Positions 44,930-54,628 of a stretch of DNA of 64,000 nt are shown piece by piece (position 1 is the first letter of the stretch; every line of letters starts with the position of its first letter). Origin of the DNA: Candidatus Poribacteria bacterium. Its GTDB lineage: Bacteria > Poribacteria > WGA-4E > WGA-3G. Location of the stretch: contig JAJEAG010000014.1 of NCBI GenBank assembly GCA_022824265.1, forward strand, positions 62,001 through 126,000, read 5' to 3'. The notes beneath the pieces are model-generated. The model was not told the origin of the DNA. It did no database searches and saw only the letters and a list, made by a program, of their open reading frames with translations. Made by a program: the position numbers and the translations under genes.

Positions 44930-47800
44930 ATGAGACAAGAGGTCTCAATCAAAGGAGCGAGAGAAAATAATCTACAAAATATAGAATTAGAAATTCCACG
45001 CGATCAACTTGTCGTTGTTACTGGTATTAGTGGTTCTGGTAAATCCTCATTAGCATTTGATACTGTCTATGCTGAAGGACAACGTAGATTTCTTGAATCG
45101 ATGTCTACTTATGCGAAACGGTTTATTACACAGTTGAAAAAACCGGATGTAGATTTTATTGATGGGTTGTCGCCTGTTGTTTCAATTGAACAGAAAACTG
45201 TCACAGCAAACCCCCGTTCTACCGTTGGAACAATGACTGATCTGCAGGACTACCTGCGGATGCTATTCTCGACTATCGGTATTGCCCATTGCCCTTATTG
45301 TGAAACGGAGATCCCTATCCGTTCTCACTATCAAATATTGGAGCGGCTGCTTTCCTTCCCTGACGACACCGAAGTAGAAATCCATGCCCCTGTCTTCAAA
45401 ATCTATGGTGAAGATTACGAATATCTTTTTGACGATATACGCACAAAAGGCTGCAGACATGTCCGTATTGACGGGGTTGAGCACGACATCAGTGAGGAAA
45501 TAGAATTAGACCAAGATAAGATATACGACATTCAGGTTGTTGTTGATAAATTCTTTGTCAAAAAGGATATTGACAAACAAGTCCTTGCCGCGTTAGAACA
45601 TGCGATGATCGTCGGTGAAGGTTTTATGCGTTTTCAAGTTGTTTTGCCTGATGATGAAGATGAGGACCTTGATGAATTACTGGATGATTTCGGATGTGCT
45701 GAACACGGTGTGTTGATGTGCCAATTGGGACCACACCACTTTACATTTAATGAACCGACGGGTGCTTGTGTAACCTGCTCTGGATTAGGAACTTACCTAC
45801 AGGTACATCCTAATCTACTTGTTCCTGATAAATCAAGAAGCATCGCAGATGGCGCGTTTGTCAAGCAAGCCTTCATCTATGAACCTGACCGGTGGGATGG
45901 TCGGATGATGTATAGTCTTGCACAGCACTATAACATTGACTTGGATATACCATTTGGTGATCTTCCCGAAGAGGTCGTGGATGTAGTTTTTTATGGTACG
46001 CGTGGGGAGGAATTTCCGCTCTGTCAAGCACCAGATGCAAAACCTATGCAGGAAAGACACATCGGCATGCCTGTACGATTTGATGGAATCATCACTCGTA
46101 TTGACAGACGGTATAGACGTTATAGAAAGCAGGGAGAAGCACATTCTGGGATGGAAGACTACCTCAGAAAAGTGATGGTTGAACATACATGTCCTGATTG
46201 TCATGGCATGAAACTTAAGCGGCAACGTCTTCTTGTTACCATTGATGATAGGACTATCCATGATGTGGGTGAATTGCATCTTGAACAGTTACGTGATTTC
46301 TTATCTGCAATAAAGAGCATACCTGAAAAACAACGTGAAGCTGGTGAACGGGTTATTAGAGAATTGGTCACCCGTATTGAATTACTGCTCGGTATTGGTC
46401 TTGATTACCTCAATCTCAATCGTCGTTCCGCTACGCTTTCTGGTGGTGAATCGCAACGTATCCGACTCTCAACGCAAATCGGTTCTGGATTAATGGGTAT
46501 GCTTTATGTGCTCGATGAACCGAGTATCGGTCTACATCCGAAAGACAATGAGAAGATGATCGAGACTTTACGCAAACTACGTGACATCGGCAATACTGTG
46601 ATTGTCGTTGAACATGATGAAAGCACGATCCGTTCAGCAGATCATATTATTGAGATGGGACCAGGTCCGGGTGTACACGGTGGACAGGTTGTGGTTCAGG
46701 GTCCATTTGATAAGATTATCAAGAGTGATGATTCTTTGACGGGTCTGTATATGAGTGGCAAACGCGAGATCCCGATGCCAGTAGAACGTCGTCCATTGAA
46801 CGGCAATTACTTGAGCGTAACTGGAGCAAGAGAAAACAATCTACAGGATATTAGTGTAGATATTCCACTGGGTGTGTTTATTTGCATCACCGGTGCATCA
46901 GGATCCGGAAAAAGCACGCTCATCAACGAGATTATCTATAAGAGACTATATTCCATATATCATGATAGCCGAACATTATACGGTGATCACGATGAACTTG
47001 AAGGACACGAAAACATCAGTGATGTAATCAACATTGACCAATCCCCAATTGGTCGTTCCCCACGGTCAAATCCCGCCACATATATCGGCTTTTACGATAA
47101 TATCCGCAAACTCTTTGCGAGTACACCTGCAGCAGAAGTCCGTGGGTTTACTGCATCTCGCTTTAGTTTCAATGTTAAGGGTGGTCGCTGCGAGGAATGC
47201 CGCGGTGAAGGCACTATTACAACACAACTGCACTTTATGCCAGACGTTGAGGTTATGTGTCCAACTTGTAAAGGGGCACGCTATAATGAAGATACGCTTG
47301 AAGTTACCTATAACGGCAAGAATATATCAGAAATCCTTGATATGTCTATTGAGGAAGGGGTTGAGTTCTTTATTGACCAACGTCTCATTCACCACAAATT
47401 AGGTGTGCTTAACGAACTTGGTCTCGGTTATCTTAAGATTGGACATCCTGCACCTATTCTGTCCGGTGGTGAAGCACAACGTGTTAAGCTTGCAAACGAA
47501 CTTAGTAAACTCAAACGCGGGAAACATAATCTCTATATCCTTGATGAACCGACGACAGGTCTACATCTTGCAGATATCCAGAAACTTTTGGATAGTATTG
47601 GGCGTTTGGTGGATTCTGGTCATACGGTGATAGTGATTGAGCATCATCTTGATGTTATCAAAACTGCTGATTATGTGATTGACCTTGGTCCAGAAGGTGG
47701 ACATAAGGGAGGACAGGTCTTAGCACAAGGCACACCAGAGGAAATTGCAAAGGTGCGGAAATCTTTTACTGGTAGGTTTTTGAAAGAGCATTTGGCATAG
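44930..47800 (+). CDS. uvrA: UvrA-family excinuclease ATPase (divergent paralogue type)
   Basis: A 956-residue damage-recognition ATPase of nucleotide excision repair, or a close paralogue. Two ABC modules are present: GISGSGKSS (32-40) and GASGSGKST (655-663), with [11 protein letters not shown] and [12 protein letters not shown]. Zinc modules are CPYC, CVTC...CPDC and CEEC...CPTC. The segment [20 protein letters not shown] with SIEQKT and [11 protein letters not shown] differs from classical UvrA (usually SAYARQF). It resembles the second UvrA type found beside a normal one in Bacteroidetes. AAGGAGG precedes the ATG. A terminator follows, and a scrap of its 3' end is repeated at 48866-48930. 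Confidence 0.88.
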   Translation: MRQEVSIKGARENNLQNIELEIPRDQLVVVTGISGSGKSSLAFDTVYAEGQRRFLESMSTYAKRFITQLKKPDVDFIDGLSPVVSIEQKTVTANPRSTVGTMTDLQDYLRMLFSTIGIAHCPYCETEIPIRSHYQILERLLSFPDDTEVEIHAPVFKIYGEDYEYLFDDIRTKGCRHVRIDGVEHDISEEIELDQDKIYDIQVVVDKFFVKKDIDKQVLAALEHAMIVGEGFMRFQVVLPDDEDEDLDELLDDFGCAEHGVLMCQLGPHHFTFNEPTGACVTCSGLGTYLQVHPNLLVPDKSRSIADGAFVKQAFIYEPDRWDGRMMYSLAQHYNIDLDIPFGDLPEEVVDVVFYGTRGEEFPLCQAPDAKPMQERHIGMPVRFDGIITRIDRRYRRYRKQGEAHSGMEDYLRKVMVEHTCPDCHGMKLKRQRLLVTIDDRTIHDVGELHLEQLRDFLSAIKSIPEKQREAGERVIRELVTRIELLLGIGLDYLNLNRRSATLSGGESQRIRLSTQIGSGLMGMLYVLDEPSIGLHPKDNEKMIETLRKLRDIGNTVIVVEHDESTIRSADHIIEMGPGPGVHGGQVVVQGPFDKIIKSDDSLTGLYMSGKREIPMPVERRPLNGNYLSVTGARENNLQDISVDIPLGVFICITGASGSGKSTLINEIIYKRLYSIYHDSRTLYGDHDELEGHENISDVINIDQSPIGRSPRSNPATYIGFYDNIRKLFASTPAAEVRGFTASRFSFNVKGGRCEECRGEGTITTQLHFMPDVEVMCPTCKGARYNEDTLEVTYNGKNISEILDMSIEEGVEFFIDQRLIHHKLGVLNELGLGYLKIGHPAPILSGGEAQRVKLANELSKLKRGKHNLYILDEPTTGLHLADIQKLLDSIGRLVDSGHTVIVIEHHLDVIKTADYVIDLGPEGGHKGGQVLAQGTPEEIAKVRKSFTGRFLKEHLA

Positions 47801-47833
47801 ACTAATCTAATATACAATATATGATAACTTTAG

Positions 47834-47861
47834 GGCGAAGTATTTGTACTTCGCCTTTTTT
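47834..47861 (+). terminator. Rho-independent terminator of uvrA
   Basis: GGCGAAGTA-TTTG-TACTTCGCC, a perfect 9-bp stem followed by six T. Confidence 0.9.
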
Positions 47862-47930
47862 CGTACATCTTTTGATTGAAAATAGATGTATATTTTGTTA
47901 AAATAATTAATTAAATCTAACGGAAAAACC

Positions 47931-48839
47931 ATGGATACACTAAACAATCTGATGGAGAAAACCATGGACACAGTAAATGATTTCATAATAAAACAAAATA
48001 AATATATACCGACCTTTCCAAAAGCGAGTGGACGACCAACTATTTTTATTGAAGGTTATCCATTTGAGGACGACGAACCTATGGGAGCTACCCAATTTCA
48101 CACCGAACAAATCACCATTTTTTCTGACCAACTTTCACGATATTTCGCAATTAATGAACACATACATATTGGTGTTGATAACTTCATCTATTACCATGAA
48201 GGGGATACTTCAAGGGTAGTTGCTCCTGATATATTCGTTGTGTTTGGCGTTGATAAATACCCGCTGCGACGCAGTTTTTATACGTGGGCGGAAGGTGCGG
48301 TACCAGTTACTGTTATTGAATTCCTATCTGATTCGACAGCGAATCAGGATCAACATGATAAAGTCGGTTTGTATCTTTCAGATATTGGTGTGCAGGAATA
48401 CTTTATCCATCAACCTGAAATGAAGAAACCCTCAGAATTTCGTGGTTGGCAGCGCAGTTCAGCCGGTAATATTATTGAGATTGAACCAGATGCGGCGGGT
48501 GGTTTGTTCAGTGAAGCGTTAAATCTCTGGCTTCGGTGGAAGGACGATCAGACGACACATGTAAGACTATTACGTCCATATCTTCCTGATGGTACTCCGA
48601 TTACAACATCACGGGAAGAAGCGCAACTCAGGGAAGAAGAAAAACAACTGAGAGAGGAAGAACAGCAACTCAGAGAGGATGCCGAAGCGAAGGCAGCAAA
48701 AGAAACCGAAAGACGACAAGAAGCAGAAGTACTTGCTAAAGAAGCGAACCAACGACATGCAGAAGAAGTTAAGCGGAATCGCGAATTAGAAGCTGAGTTA
48801 GAAGGGCTGCGGGGCCAACTCAATGAGAGCAAAGATTGA
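47931..48839 (+). CDS. Uma2-family (DUF820) nuclease-like protein with coiled-coil tail
   Basis: A 302-residue protein. Residues about 35-205 are a Uma2-type PD-(D/E)xK fold: VVAPDIFVVFG (D100), VTVIEFLSDST (E130) and the DKVGLYLSDIGVQEYFI block. From about 225 to the end it is a charged coiled coil (EEAQLREEEKQLREEEQQLR). Uma2 proteins are abundant in Cyanobacteria and Poribacteria and are of unclear function. The first 22 codons hold a near-duplicate (AAAACCATGGAYACA), giving two possible starts, 47931 and 47964; the second has GGAG at good spacing. Confidence 0.8.
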   Translation: MDTLNNLMEKTMDTVNDFIIKQNKYIPTFPKASGRPTIFIEGYPFEDDEPMGATQFHTEQITIFSDQLSRYFAINEHIHIGVDNFIYYHEGDTSRVVAPDIFVVFGVDKYPLRRSFYTWAEGAVPVTVIEFLSDSTANQDQHDKVGLYLSDIGVQEYFIHQPEMKKPSEFRGWQRSSAGNIIEIEPDAAGGLFSEALNLWLRWKDDQTTHVRLLRPYLPDGTPITTSREEAQLREEEKQLREEEQQLREDAEAKAAKETERRQEAEVLAKEANQRHAEEVKRNRELEAELEGLRGQLNESKD

Positions 48840-48865
48840 CTTCCTTGACATATCCATTAAACACA

Positions 48866-48930
48866 GCACCCCAAAGGAAATTGCAATTGTACGTAAGTCT
48901 TTTACCGATAGGTTTTTGAAAGAGCATCTG
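48866..48930 (+). pseudogene. Fragment of uvrA 3' end
   Basis: About 65 bases that translate to TPKEIAIVRKSFTDRFLKEHL, against [21 protein letters not shown] at the end of the UvrA ORF above. Only the tail is present, just after the Uma2 gene, as a relic of duplication. Confidence 0.75.
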
Positions 48931-49062
48931 ATGAAATTATATCTTAAGGTAATTTATGAAGTCAGTTTACATAATTAATCTCAATGCAAAGTAATGATAG
49001 GACTAAATACATGTCAATTCACTATGAATAATTTCGGACGTTCGATATTATTCATATAGATA

Positions 49063-51423
49063 TTATTGTATTTCTAAAAATGAGCGGAAGGCTTTATGAA
49101 TTTGGTACCGTACCTCTTTTCCTGTCTCTTGTGCATATCTCTCTGCTAATTTTTCCTTTTTGCGAGATTCCTCAGGTGTATCTGGATATACAAATTGGTT
49201 TTCATCTACTTCATAACCAAGGAATGATAAATCAAACAAAACGTCAAGTGTAGGAATTAACATATCCTCTGAAATCTCAGCTGTCTGTATTTTATCTTCT
49301 ACCACACTTTTTGATAAAATAGCAGGCATTCCAACAAATTCATAAAGGACATTTTCAATATTAATTTCAGGTAGAGTGTTTTCTACATTAGCAATTTCAA
49401 GTGCATACTGAGAATACTGCCTTTCTGCAGCTTTTATATCTTCCTCTTCAATTTGGGGGTGTGAATTATTAATAGCGGTAGTGACTGCTGCATTTACAAG
49501 ATAAATAATATCTCTTGGTCTTTTCAAAACAACTCTGGTAATATATTCTTTAGTGGAAATACCATCCACAGATGGACAAAAATAATCCTGCCACAATACT
49601 TCTGGATTTAAAGGTGGTTGAAAAGAAGAACGAAAACGCTCTTCTATTATACGACTCAATAAATCGTCATTCCATCTTAGGAATGTACGAGGGATTTTAT
49701 CAGGTTCAGGTGAAACTTGACTAATTTTATAATAAATATCAGAACGCAGGAAAATAGCAAGACTGAGTTGTATACTATGTCTTCTACTGTCCTGTCTCTG
49801 GAGTTCATCAGGGAGTTTTCTTGCAACTTCCAATAAACCCCACAGTATCTCAGACAAATCGTGTATATTATTTTGTCTTTCCCAAGCTTGATCAAGATTA
49901 TCAACTAGAATAACGACCTTCTGTTTTTTTGATAGGAATAGTTCTCCAAGTTGTACTCGCAATTGCTTCAATATTCCACTATGTAGCTCTTCAGAGACAG
50001 GTAAGTAGGAATTTATATCGTGATTTGATTCTTTTAATGTTTGAGTGCAATTCTCAAGTCTTGTTGAAAAATCCGTACGAATTATATCTTCATTTTTGTT
50101 GACGAACTGTTGAAAACTATTACCAACAGTATCAATCTGTCCAGGTAGAGGATTATCTAGATTTTTATAGGTTTCGTTAGCAATTTCAGTGAGAAGCAAA
50201 AATTTCCAAAGACTCTCTATTGTATATCCCTTAACTTTTCGATTTTGATAGTGTCGCAAAAGATCTACTATTCCTTGAATTTGATACCGTTCAGGTTTTA
50301 TTACACAGACAATATTATGAATACTATTACTGAGTTCATTTTCTAACTTTAGTAAATTTGCGGTTTTACCAGACCCCTTACGTCCAACAAAGACGATTTG
50401 ATTGCCTCTGAGAGCATCATTGTAAGCAGCTGTTGGAATAAAAAAATCGTTTATTAAGTCTCTCTCTTCATTTTCTGCTATGTGCTCACCAAAACGCAGG
50501 TTTTCAAGGTCTGCTGCTAATTTTGTGACAGGTTGTACCTCAGCGGCTTCCTGCTTAACCTTTATTGTATCTTCAACAGGTGGTAACCAATCCTCCAAGA
50601 AAGCACATGCTGTGGATGCGTCATTGTAATGTTTGACTATATCACGGTAATCAATTGGTGTACTAAAATCATTATCAGCAAACATCAATAAAGGCTTATC
50701 CCAGCCATAAGCCATGCCGCAAACCAAAGCATGTCGGGCAGTTTGTAGGTCCGCCCCTTCTCTGTTTGGACTCATTAAATGGCAAACCACTCCACTACAG
50801 TTAAATACATTGCTCCCATACCAGGCCAGTGATTGAACAGTAGATTCTCGCGGATCGTCAATAGTTATACTCTTTGTAAATTTTTTCTGAAGTAGATTGG
50901 ACACAACAACCGCTGCCTGATCTTGATAATCACTTTTCAGGTGCATGATATTTGGATTGCTGCTTGGTTTTATGTTACGCTTTATTTCAGTTTGAAAAAT
51001 TGTCTCTTTAATGCTCGCATAAGGCTTATCTCTATAGAAACCTGCAACAATTTGTTCATCATTACTGCATGAAACATATCCAATCGTAGTTAACACTCTT
51101 AATTGCTCAAACTCTTTCTTTGCCCCCTTAATTGAATCATCAAAAATTAACCAGATTCGCTTGTCACGTGCTATAGCATATCCAAGTTCAAACATAACGT
51201 TATGGTTTAAACCTGTCAAGTCGGCAAAAAAGAGTTTGGATCCATCAATGGCTTGACAGATTGTATTGATGATTAATTTTCCTCCCGTTGCATATTCTTC
51301 CCATGCCTTAATATTTATTAATCCACTGGCATTTAGTTTTGGAATAGCAAACCGAATCGCTTCCTGCAAGGATTGTCTATGTGAGGGATAAGCAAAAAAT
51401 GCCCGTGGGATTGTGTTATTCAT
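49063..51423 (-). CDS. TIR/NDT-like domain fused to STAND P-loop ATPase, putative defence protein
   Basis: A 786-residue protein in three parts. Residues 1-145 have a nucleoside deoxyribosyltransferase/TIR-like fold: RAFFAYPSHR, then SKLFFADLTGLNHNVMFELG with the conserved N75 and E79. A second, weaker related domain is at about 160-280 (FNCSGVVCHLMSPNREGADL). A P-loop ATPase follows: FGEHIAENEERDLINDFF, Walker A GRKGSGKT (347-354) and Walker B VVILVDNLDQAW (503-514). The arrangement fits the Sll1717-type ATPases. It ends in a likely winged-helix region. NAD-consuming or nucleotide-cleaving effectors joined to STAND sensors are known in antiphage defence; that role here is inference. It is a single-gene unit. 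Confidence 0.75.
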   Translation of the reverse strand: MNNTIPRAFFAYPSHRQSLQEAIRFAIPKLNASGLINIKAWEEYATGGKLIINTICQAIDGSKLFFADLTGLNHNVMFELGYAIARDKRIWLIFDDSIKGAKKEFEQLRVLTTIGYVSCSNDEQIVAGFYRDKPYASIKETIFQTEIKRNIKPSSNPNIMHLKSDYQDQAAVVVSNLLQKKFTKSITIDDPRESTVQSLAWYGSNVFNCSGVVCHLMSPNREGADLQTARHALVCGMAYGWDKPLLMFADNDFSTPIDYRDIVKHYNDASTACAFLEDWLPPVEDTIKVKQEAAEVQPVTKLAADLENLRFGEHIAENEERDLINDFFIPTAAYNDALRGNQIVFVGRKGSGKTANLLKLENELSNSIHNIVCVIKPERYQIQGIVDLLRHYQNRKVKGYTIESLWKFLLLTEIANETYKNLDNPLPGQIDTVGNSFQQFVNKNEDIIRTDFSTRLENCTQTLKESNHDINSYLPVSEELHSGILKQLRVQLGELFLSKKQKVVILVDNLDQAWERQNNIHDLSEILWGLLEVARKLPDELQRQDSRRHSIQLSLAIFLRSDIYYKISQVSPEPDKIPRTFLRWNDDLLSRIIEERFRSSFQPPLNPEVLWQDYFCPSVDGISTKEYITRVVLKRPRDIIYLVNAAVTTAINNSHPQIEEEDIKAAERQYSQYALEIANVENTLPEINIENVLYEFVGMPAILSKSVVEDKIQTAEISEDMLIPTLDVLFDLSFLGYEVDENQFVYPDTPEESRKKEKLAERYAQETGKEVRYQIHKAFRSFLEIQ

Positions 51424-51702
51424 TCATATTTCTCACTTTCCTGTAATAGTAGTAATCTAATTGTTTTACAACTATAATGCCTGTCTGAGATAATTATATA
51501 GTAGTTTCAAGGTCAAAAGTATATAATATTGATTTAGAAACCTATAAGAGAAGCATAATACCCAACAATACAGTCTACACAAATGTTGTGATTTAGTTTG
51601 TTAAACATCACCGTTAACTGTCCATTGGCAGGGTAAATTATATCAATAGTATATCATATATTCCAATAGCTTGAAATACTTTTTTGTAGTTGATCAGAGA
51701 CA

Positions 51703-51713
51703 TTCAATTGTCG
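51703..51713 (+). repeat. TTCAATTGTCG module, copy 3 (partial)
   Basis: Same 11 bases as in the gaps at 10.25 and 40.12 kb; the second half of the module is missing. Confidence 0.4.
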
Positions 51714-51917
51714 CGTAGTAAACTTGTAGGATAGTTTTCTAACTCCGATCACTTTGCACCTGAAACACGGATTCCACGGATTCCACGGATTCCTGAGTTT
51801 ATTATTTCATATCACGTTATTTTGTCAATATAGTAATCATGCAAAACGAACTCCAATACATCAAACTAAATACTCCGTGTTCATCCGCGTAATCTGTGTA
51901 ATCTGCGATTCAGACCG

Positions 51918-51944
51918 GTCGAAGGTCGTTGTACTCGCTCTGAC
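51918..51944 (+). repeat. 27-bp hairpin repeat, copy B
   Basis: Begins GTCGAAGGTCGTTGTA and ends GCTCTGAC; gap-free alignment with copies at 10037-10063 and 36815-36841. Confidence 0.6.
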
Positions 51945-52101
51945 CTATGATACTCATTTTTAACATTTACGCTTGTGAAAAAATGTGGAAGAATTATCGA
52001 AGACTAAATAACCCTGACATTCCAACAATTTCCTTGCAAAGAAAACCCAAATTGCGTATACTTTAAGCGATATTATCATTCCACACCAGCGGAGGTGTTC
52101 T

Positions 52102-54255
52102 TTGTCAGATAATCTATTAAGTCCCTTGAACGATGTGCAACGTGAAGCCGTCCAACACACCGAAGGACCACTCCTTATCCTATCTGGAGCGGGTAGCGGC
52201 AAAACGCGCGTGATAACCCATCGCATTGCTTACCTCATCAAACATCACCGAGTTTCCCCTTTTCGTATCCTTGCAGTGACATTCACAAACAAAGCAGCAA
52301 ACGAGATGAAGGAACGGTTGGATACACTCGTTGGTGAAGGAATGAGTAAAAACCTGTGGGTTGCAACATTCCACGCCACGTGTTCCCGTATCCTACGACG
52401 AGATATTGAGCAATTAGAGGGCTTTACACGAAACTTTACAATATATGATAAGGGAGAGCAAGTTACAGTTGTTAAAGAAATTCTCAGAAATTTTGGGTTG
52501 GATGACAAACAGTACAACCCTCGGTCTATCCACGATCTGATTAGTAAAGCAAAAAACAACTCCATAAATCCGGATACTTACGCAGACACAGCTGACGGTT
52601 ACTATGAAAAAATTGTGTCAAAGGTTTATCCCGAATATCAGAATACACTTCGTAAAAACAATGCTTTAGATTTCGATGATTTGCTTAACTTTACTGTCCA
52701 ACTCTTTAGGAAATATCCAGATATTCTTGGACACTATCAAGAGAAGTTCGCACATATTCTTGTGGATGAGTATCAGGATACGAATCGCTGCCAATATAAT
52801 TTAGTGCGGTTTTTGGCTGGTGAAAAAAAGAATGTATGTGTCGTTGGTGATGATGACCAGTCAATATACGGGTTTCGAGGGGCAGACATTCATAACATAA
52901 TAGATTTTGAACACCACTACGCGAATACACGCGTACTACGTTTAGAACAGAACTACCGTTCAACACAAAATATCTTAGATGCAGCATGGAGTGTTGTTCA
53001 AAACAATAAAAAACGTAAAGAGAAAAAGCTCTGGACAGAAAATGATGCGGGTGAACTTATAACCTGTTATGAAGCAATTGATGAACGTGATGAAGCAGGT
53101 TTTGTAGGAACAAAGATAGAGGATTGGAACGCAGAAGGCGTTGATTTTAAGGATTTTGCAATCTTTTATCGGACAAATGCACAGTCTCGTATTTTTGAGG
53201 AAGCACTCCGTTCCGCGAATATACCTTATCAGATTGTTGGTGGACTCGGTTTTTATGACCGTATGGAAATTAAGGATTTGATTGCATACCTACGTGTCAT
53301 GTGCAATCCGTTTGATTCATTGAGTCTTAGACGAATCATCAACGTGCCGACTCGTGGTATCGGTGCAACATCACTTGAGCGATTGATGAATTTTGCAGAA
53401 AGTGAAGAAATACCGTTGATTGAGGCTATTGATCGGGTTGAGGAAATTGATACGATTAACAAAGGTATCAAAGGGAAAATTCGTCGTTTTGCTAAAATAT
53501 TCGAAAAGTTTGACGGAAGTGACCTACCTGCTGATGCGCTTGAACATGTATTAGAAACGACAAGTTACCTTGAAAACTTCAAAGCACAACGTTCAATAGA
53601 AGCACAGAATCGGGTTGAAAATATAGAAGAACTTATGAATGCTGTCTACGAATACGAACTGGTTGCAGAGGAACCGACTCTCGCTGATTATTTACAGAAT
53701 GTTGCACTTATTGCGGATATTGACATGATGGAAACAGACGATACGGATGATACCAATGTCGTGACGATGATGACTATACATAGTGCAAAAGGTTTAGAGT
53801 TTCCATTTGTTTTTATCGTCGGTATGGAAGAAGGATATATGCCACACCAACGTTCTATCGATTCTGAAGAAGCTGTAGAGGAAGAACGCAGATTGTGCTA
53901 TGTTGGCATAACGCGTGCTGAGGAGCAATTGTTTCTGTTGCATGCAAAGGCACGCAGAACATGGGGTGGTACGGAGTATAGAGTTCCGTCGCGTTTCATT
54001 GAGGAAATTGAACCGCATCTTATCAAGCACGTAGATCGCTATAACTCGGCGTTTTCACAATCAGAAGTTAGTTACGTTCAAGAGGCAGAAGTTATAGAAT
54101 ATAAAATAAACCAAATTGTGCATCATCCAAGTTTTGGACGAGGGAAAGTAACGAAACTAAGTGGATCCGGTATAAATGCATTCGTGACAGTTCGATTTGA
54201 TCGTGCTGGCTCTAAACAATTTGCTGCTGCAATCGCACCACTGCAAACAGTTTAA
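52102..54255 (+). CDS. pcrA: ATP-dependent DNA helicase PcrA/UvrD
   Basis: A 717-residue superfamily 1A 3'-to-5' helicase of repair and replication restart. Motifs in order: LNDVQREAV (Q motif), SGAGSGKTRV (28-37), TFTNKAANEM, the ATFHATCSRILRR block, VDEYQDTN, VGDDDQSIYGFRGAD, LEQNYRST, TIHSAKGLEF and YVGITRAEE. The C-terminal Tudor-like tail VHHPSFGRGKV is typical of PcrA. It starts with TTG at 52102; GGAGGTG six bases upstream and homology from the next residues decide this. Confidence 0.95.
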   Translation: MSDNLLSPLNDVQREAVQHTEGPLLILSGAGSGKTRVITHRIAYLIKHHRVSPFRILAVTFTNKAANEMKERLDTLVGEGMSKNLWVATFHATCSRILRRDIEQLEGFTRNFTIYDKGEQVTVVKEILRNFGLDDKQYNPRSIHDLISKAKNNSINPDTYADTADGYYEKIVSKVYPEYQNTLRKNNALDFDDLLNFTVQLFRKYPDILGHYQEKFAHILVDEYQDTNRCQYNLVRFLAGEKKNVCVVGDDDQSIYGFRGADIHNIIDFEHHYANTRVLRLEQNYRSTQNILDAAWSVVQNNKKRKEKKLWTENDAGELITCYEAIDERDEAGFVGTKIEDWNAEGVDFKDFAIFYRTNAQSRIFEEALRSANIPYQIVGGLGFYDRMEIKDLIAYLRVMCNPFDSLSLRRIINVPTRGIGATSLERLMNFAESEEIPLIEAIDRVEEIDTINKGIKGKIRRFAKIFEKFDGSDLPADALEHVLETTSYLENFKAQRSIEAQNRVENIEELMNAVYEYELVAEEPTLADYLQNVALIADIDMMETDDTDDTNVVTMMTIHSAKGLEFPFVFIVGMEEGYMPHQRSIDSEEAVEEERRLCYVGITRAEEQLFLLHAKARRTWGGTEYRVPSRFIEEIEPHLIKHVDRYNSAFSQSEVSYVQEAEVIEYKINQIVHHPSFGRGKVTKLSGSGINAFVTVRFDRAGSKQFAAAIAPLQTV

Positions 54256-54318
54256 TTTTACTTTGTTCGGAACATCTTGTAAATCAAAGTGTAAATAAGA
54301 GAAAGGTTCTATAAGTAA

Positions 54319-54615
54319 ATGGCAACTATTACAACAGAAGACGTTAGCCATGTTGCAAACTTGGCGCGTCTTGAATTCAACGAGGAAGAAACAAAGGATT
54401 TTACGGAACAACTTTCCCGAATCTTAGACTATATAGGAAAGTTGAATGAATTGGAAACGGATGACGTTCAGCCAACATCACATATACACCCACTTCAAAA
54501 CATCACAAAACCCGATATAGTCAAAACATCGTTGCCTCGCGATCAAGTTCTTGCCAACGCACCAGAGGCAGAAGAAGGGTATTTCGGAGTGCCCAGAGTA
54601 ATTGATACCGATTAA
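54319..54615 (+). CDS. gatC: Asp/Glu-tRNA amidotransferase subunit C
   Basis: A 98-residue helper subunit of GatCAB, which converts Glu-tRNA(Gln) and Asp-tRNA(Asn). It has the standard DVSHVANLARLEFNEEE start and the LETDDVQPTSHIHPL and REDQ-like SLPRDQVLANAPE segments. It is followed by gatA after 13 bases. Confidence 0.95.
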   Translation: MATITTEDVSHVANLARLEFNEEETKDFTEQLSRILDYIGKLNELETDDVQPTSHIHPLQNITKPDIVKTSLPRDQVLANAPEAEEGYFGVPRVIDTD

Positions 54616-54628
54616 GGAGCAGAACTGA

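Larger units (their letters stand above)
51424..52101. other. 678-base non-coding gap with repeats
   Basis: Divergent region between the STAND gene and pcrA. It holds TTCAATTGTCG at 51703-51713, three tandem copies of a CACGGATTC-like unit (about 51766-51796), the string ATCCGCGTAATCTGTGTAAT with a GATTCAG motif (about 51882-51913), and 27-bp repeat copy B at 51918-51944. No credible gene. Confidence 0.55.

Noticed and set aside
51754-51963. 69-codon frame upstream of pcrA
   Set aside because: The HGFHGFHGF stretch is a translation of tandem CACGGATTC-like DNA repeats; no ribosome site.
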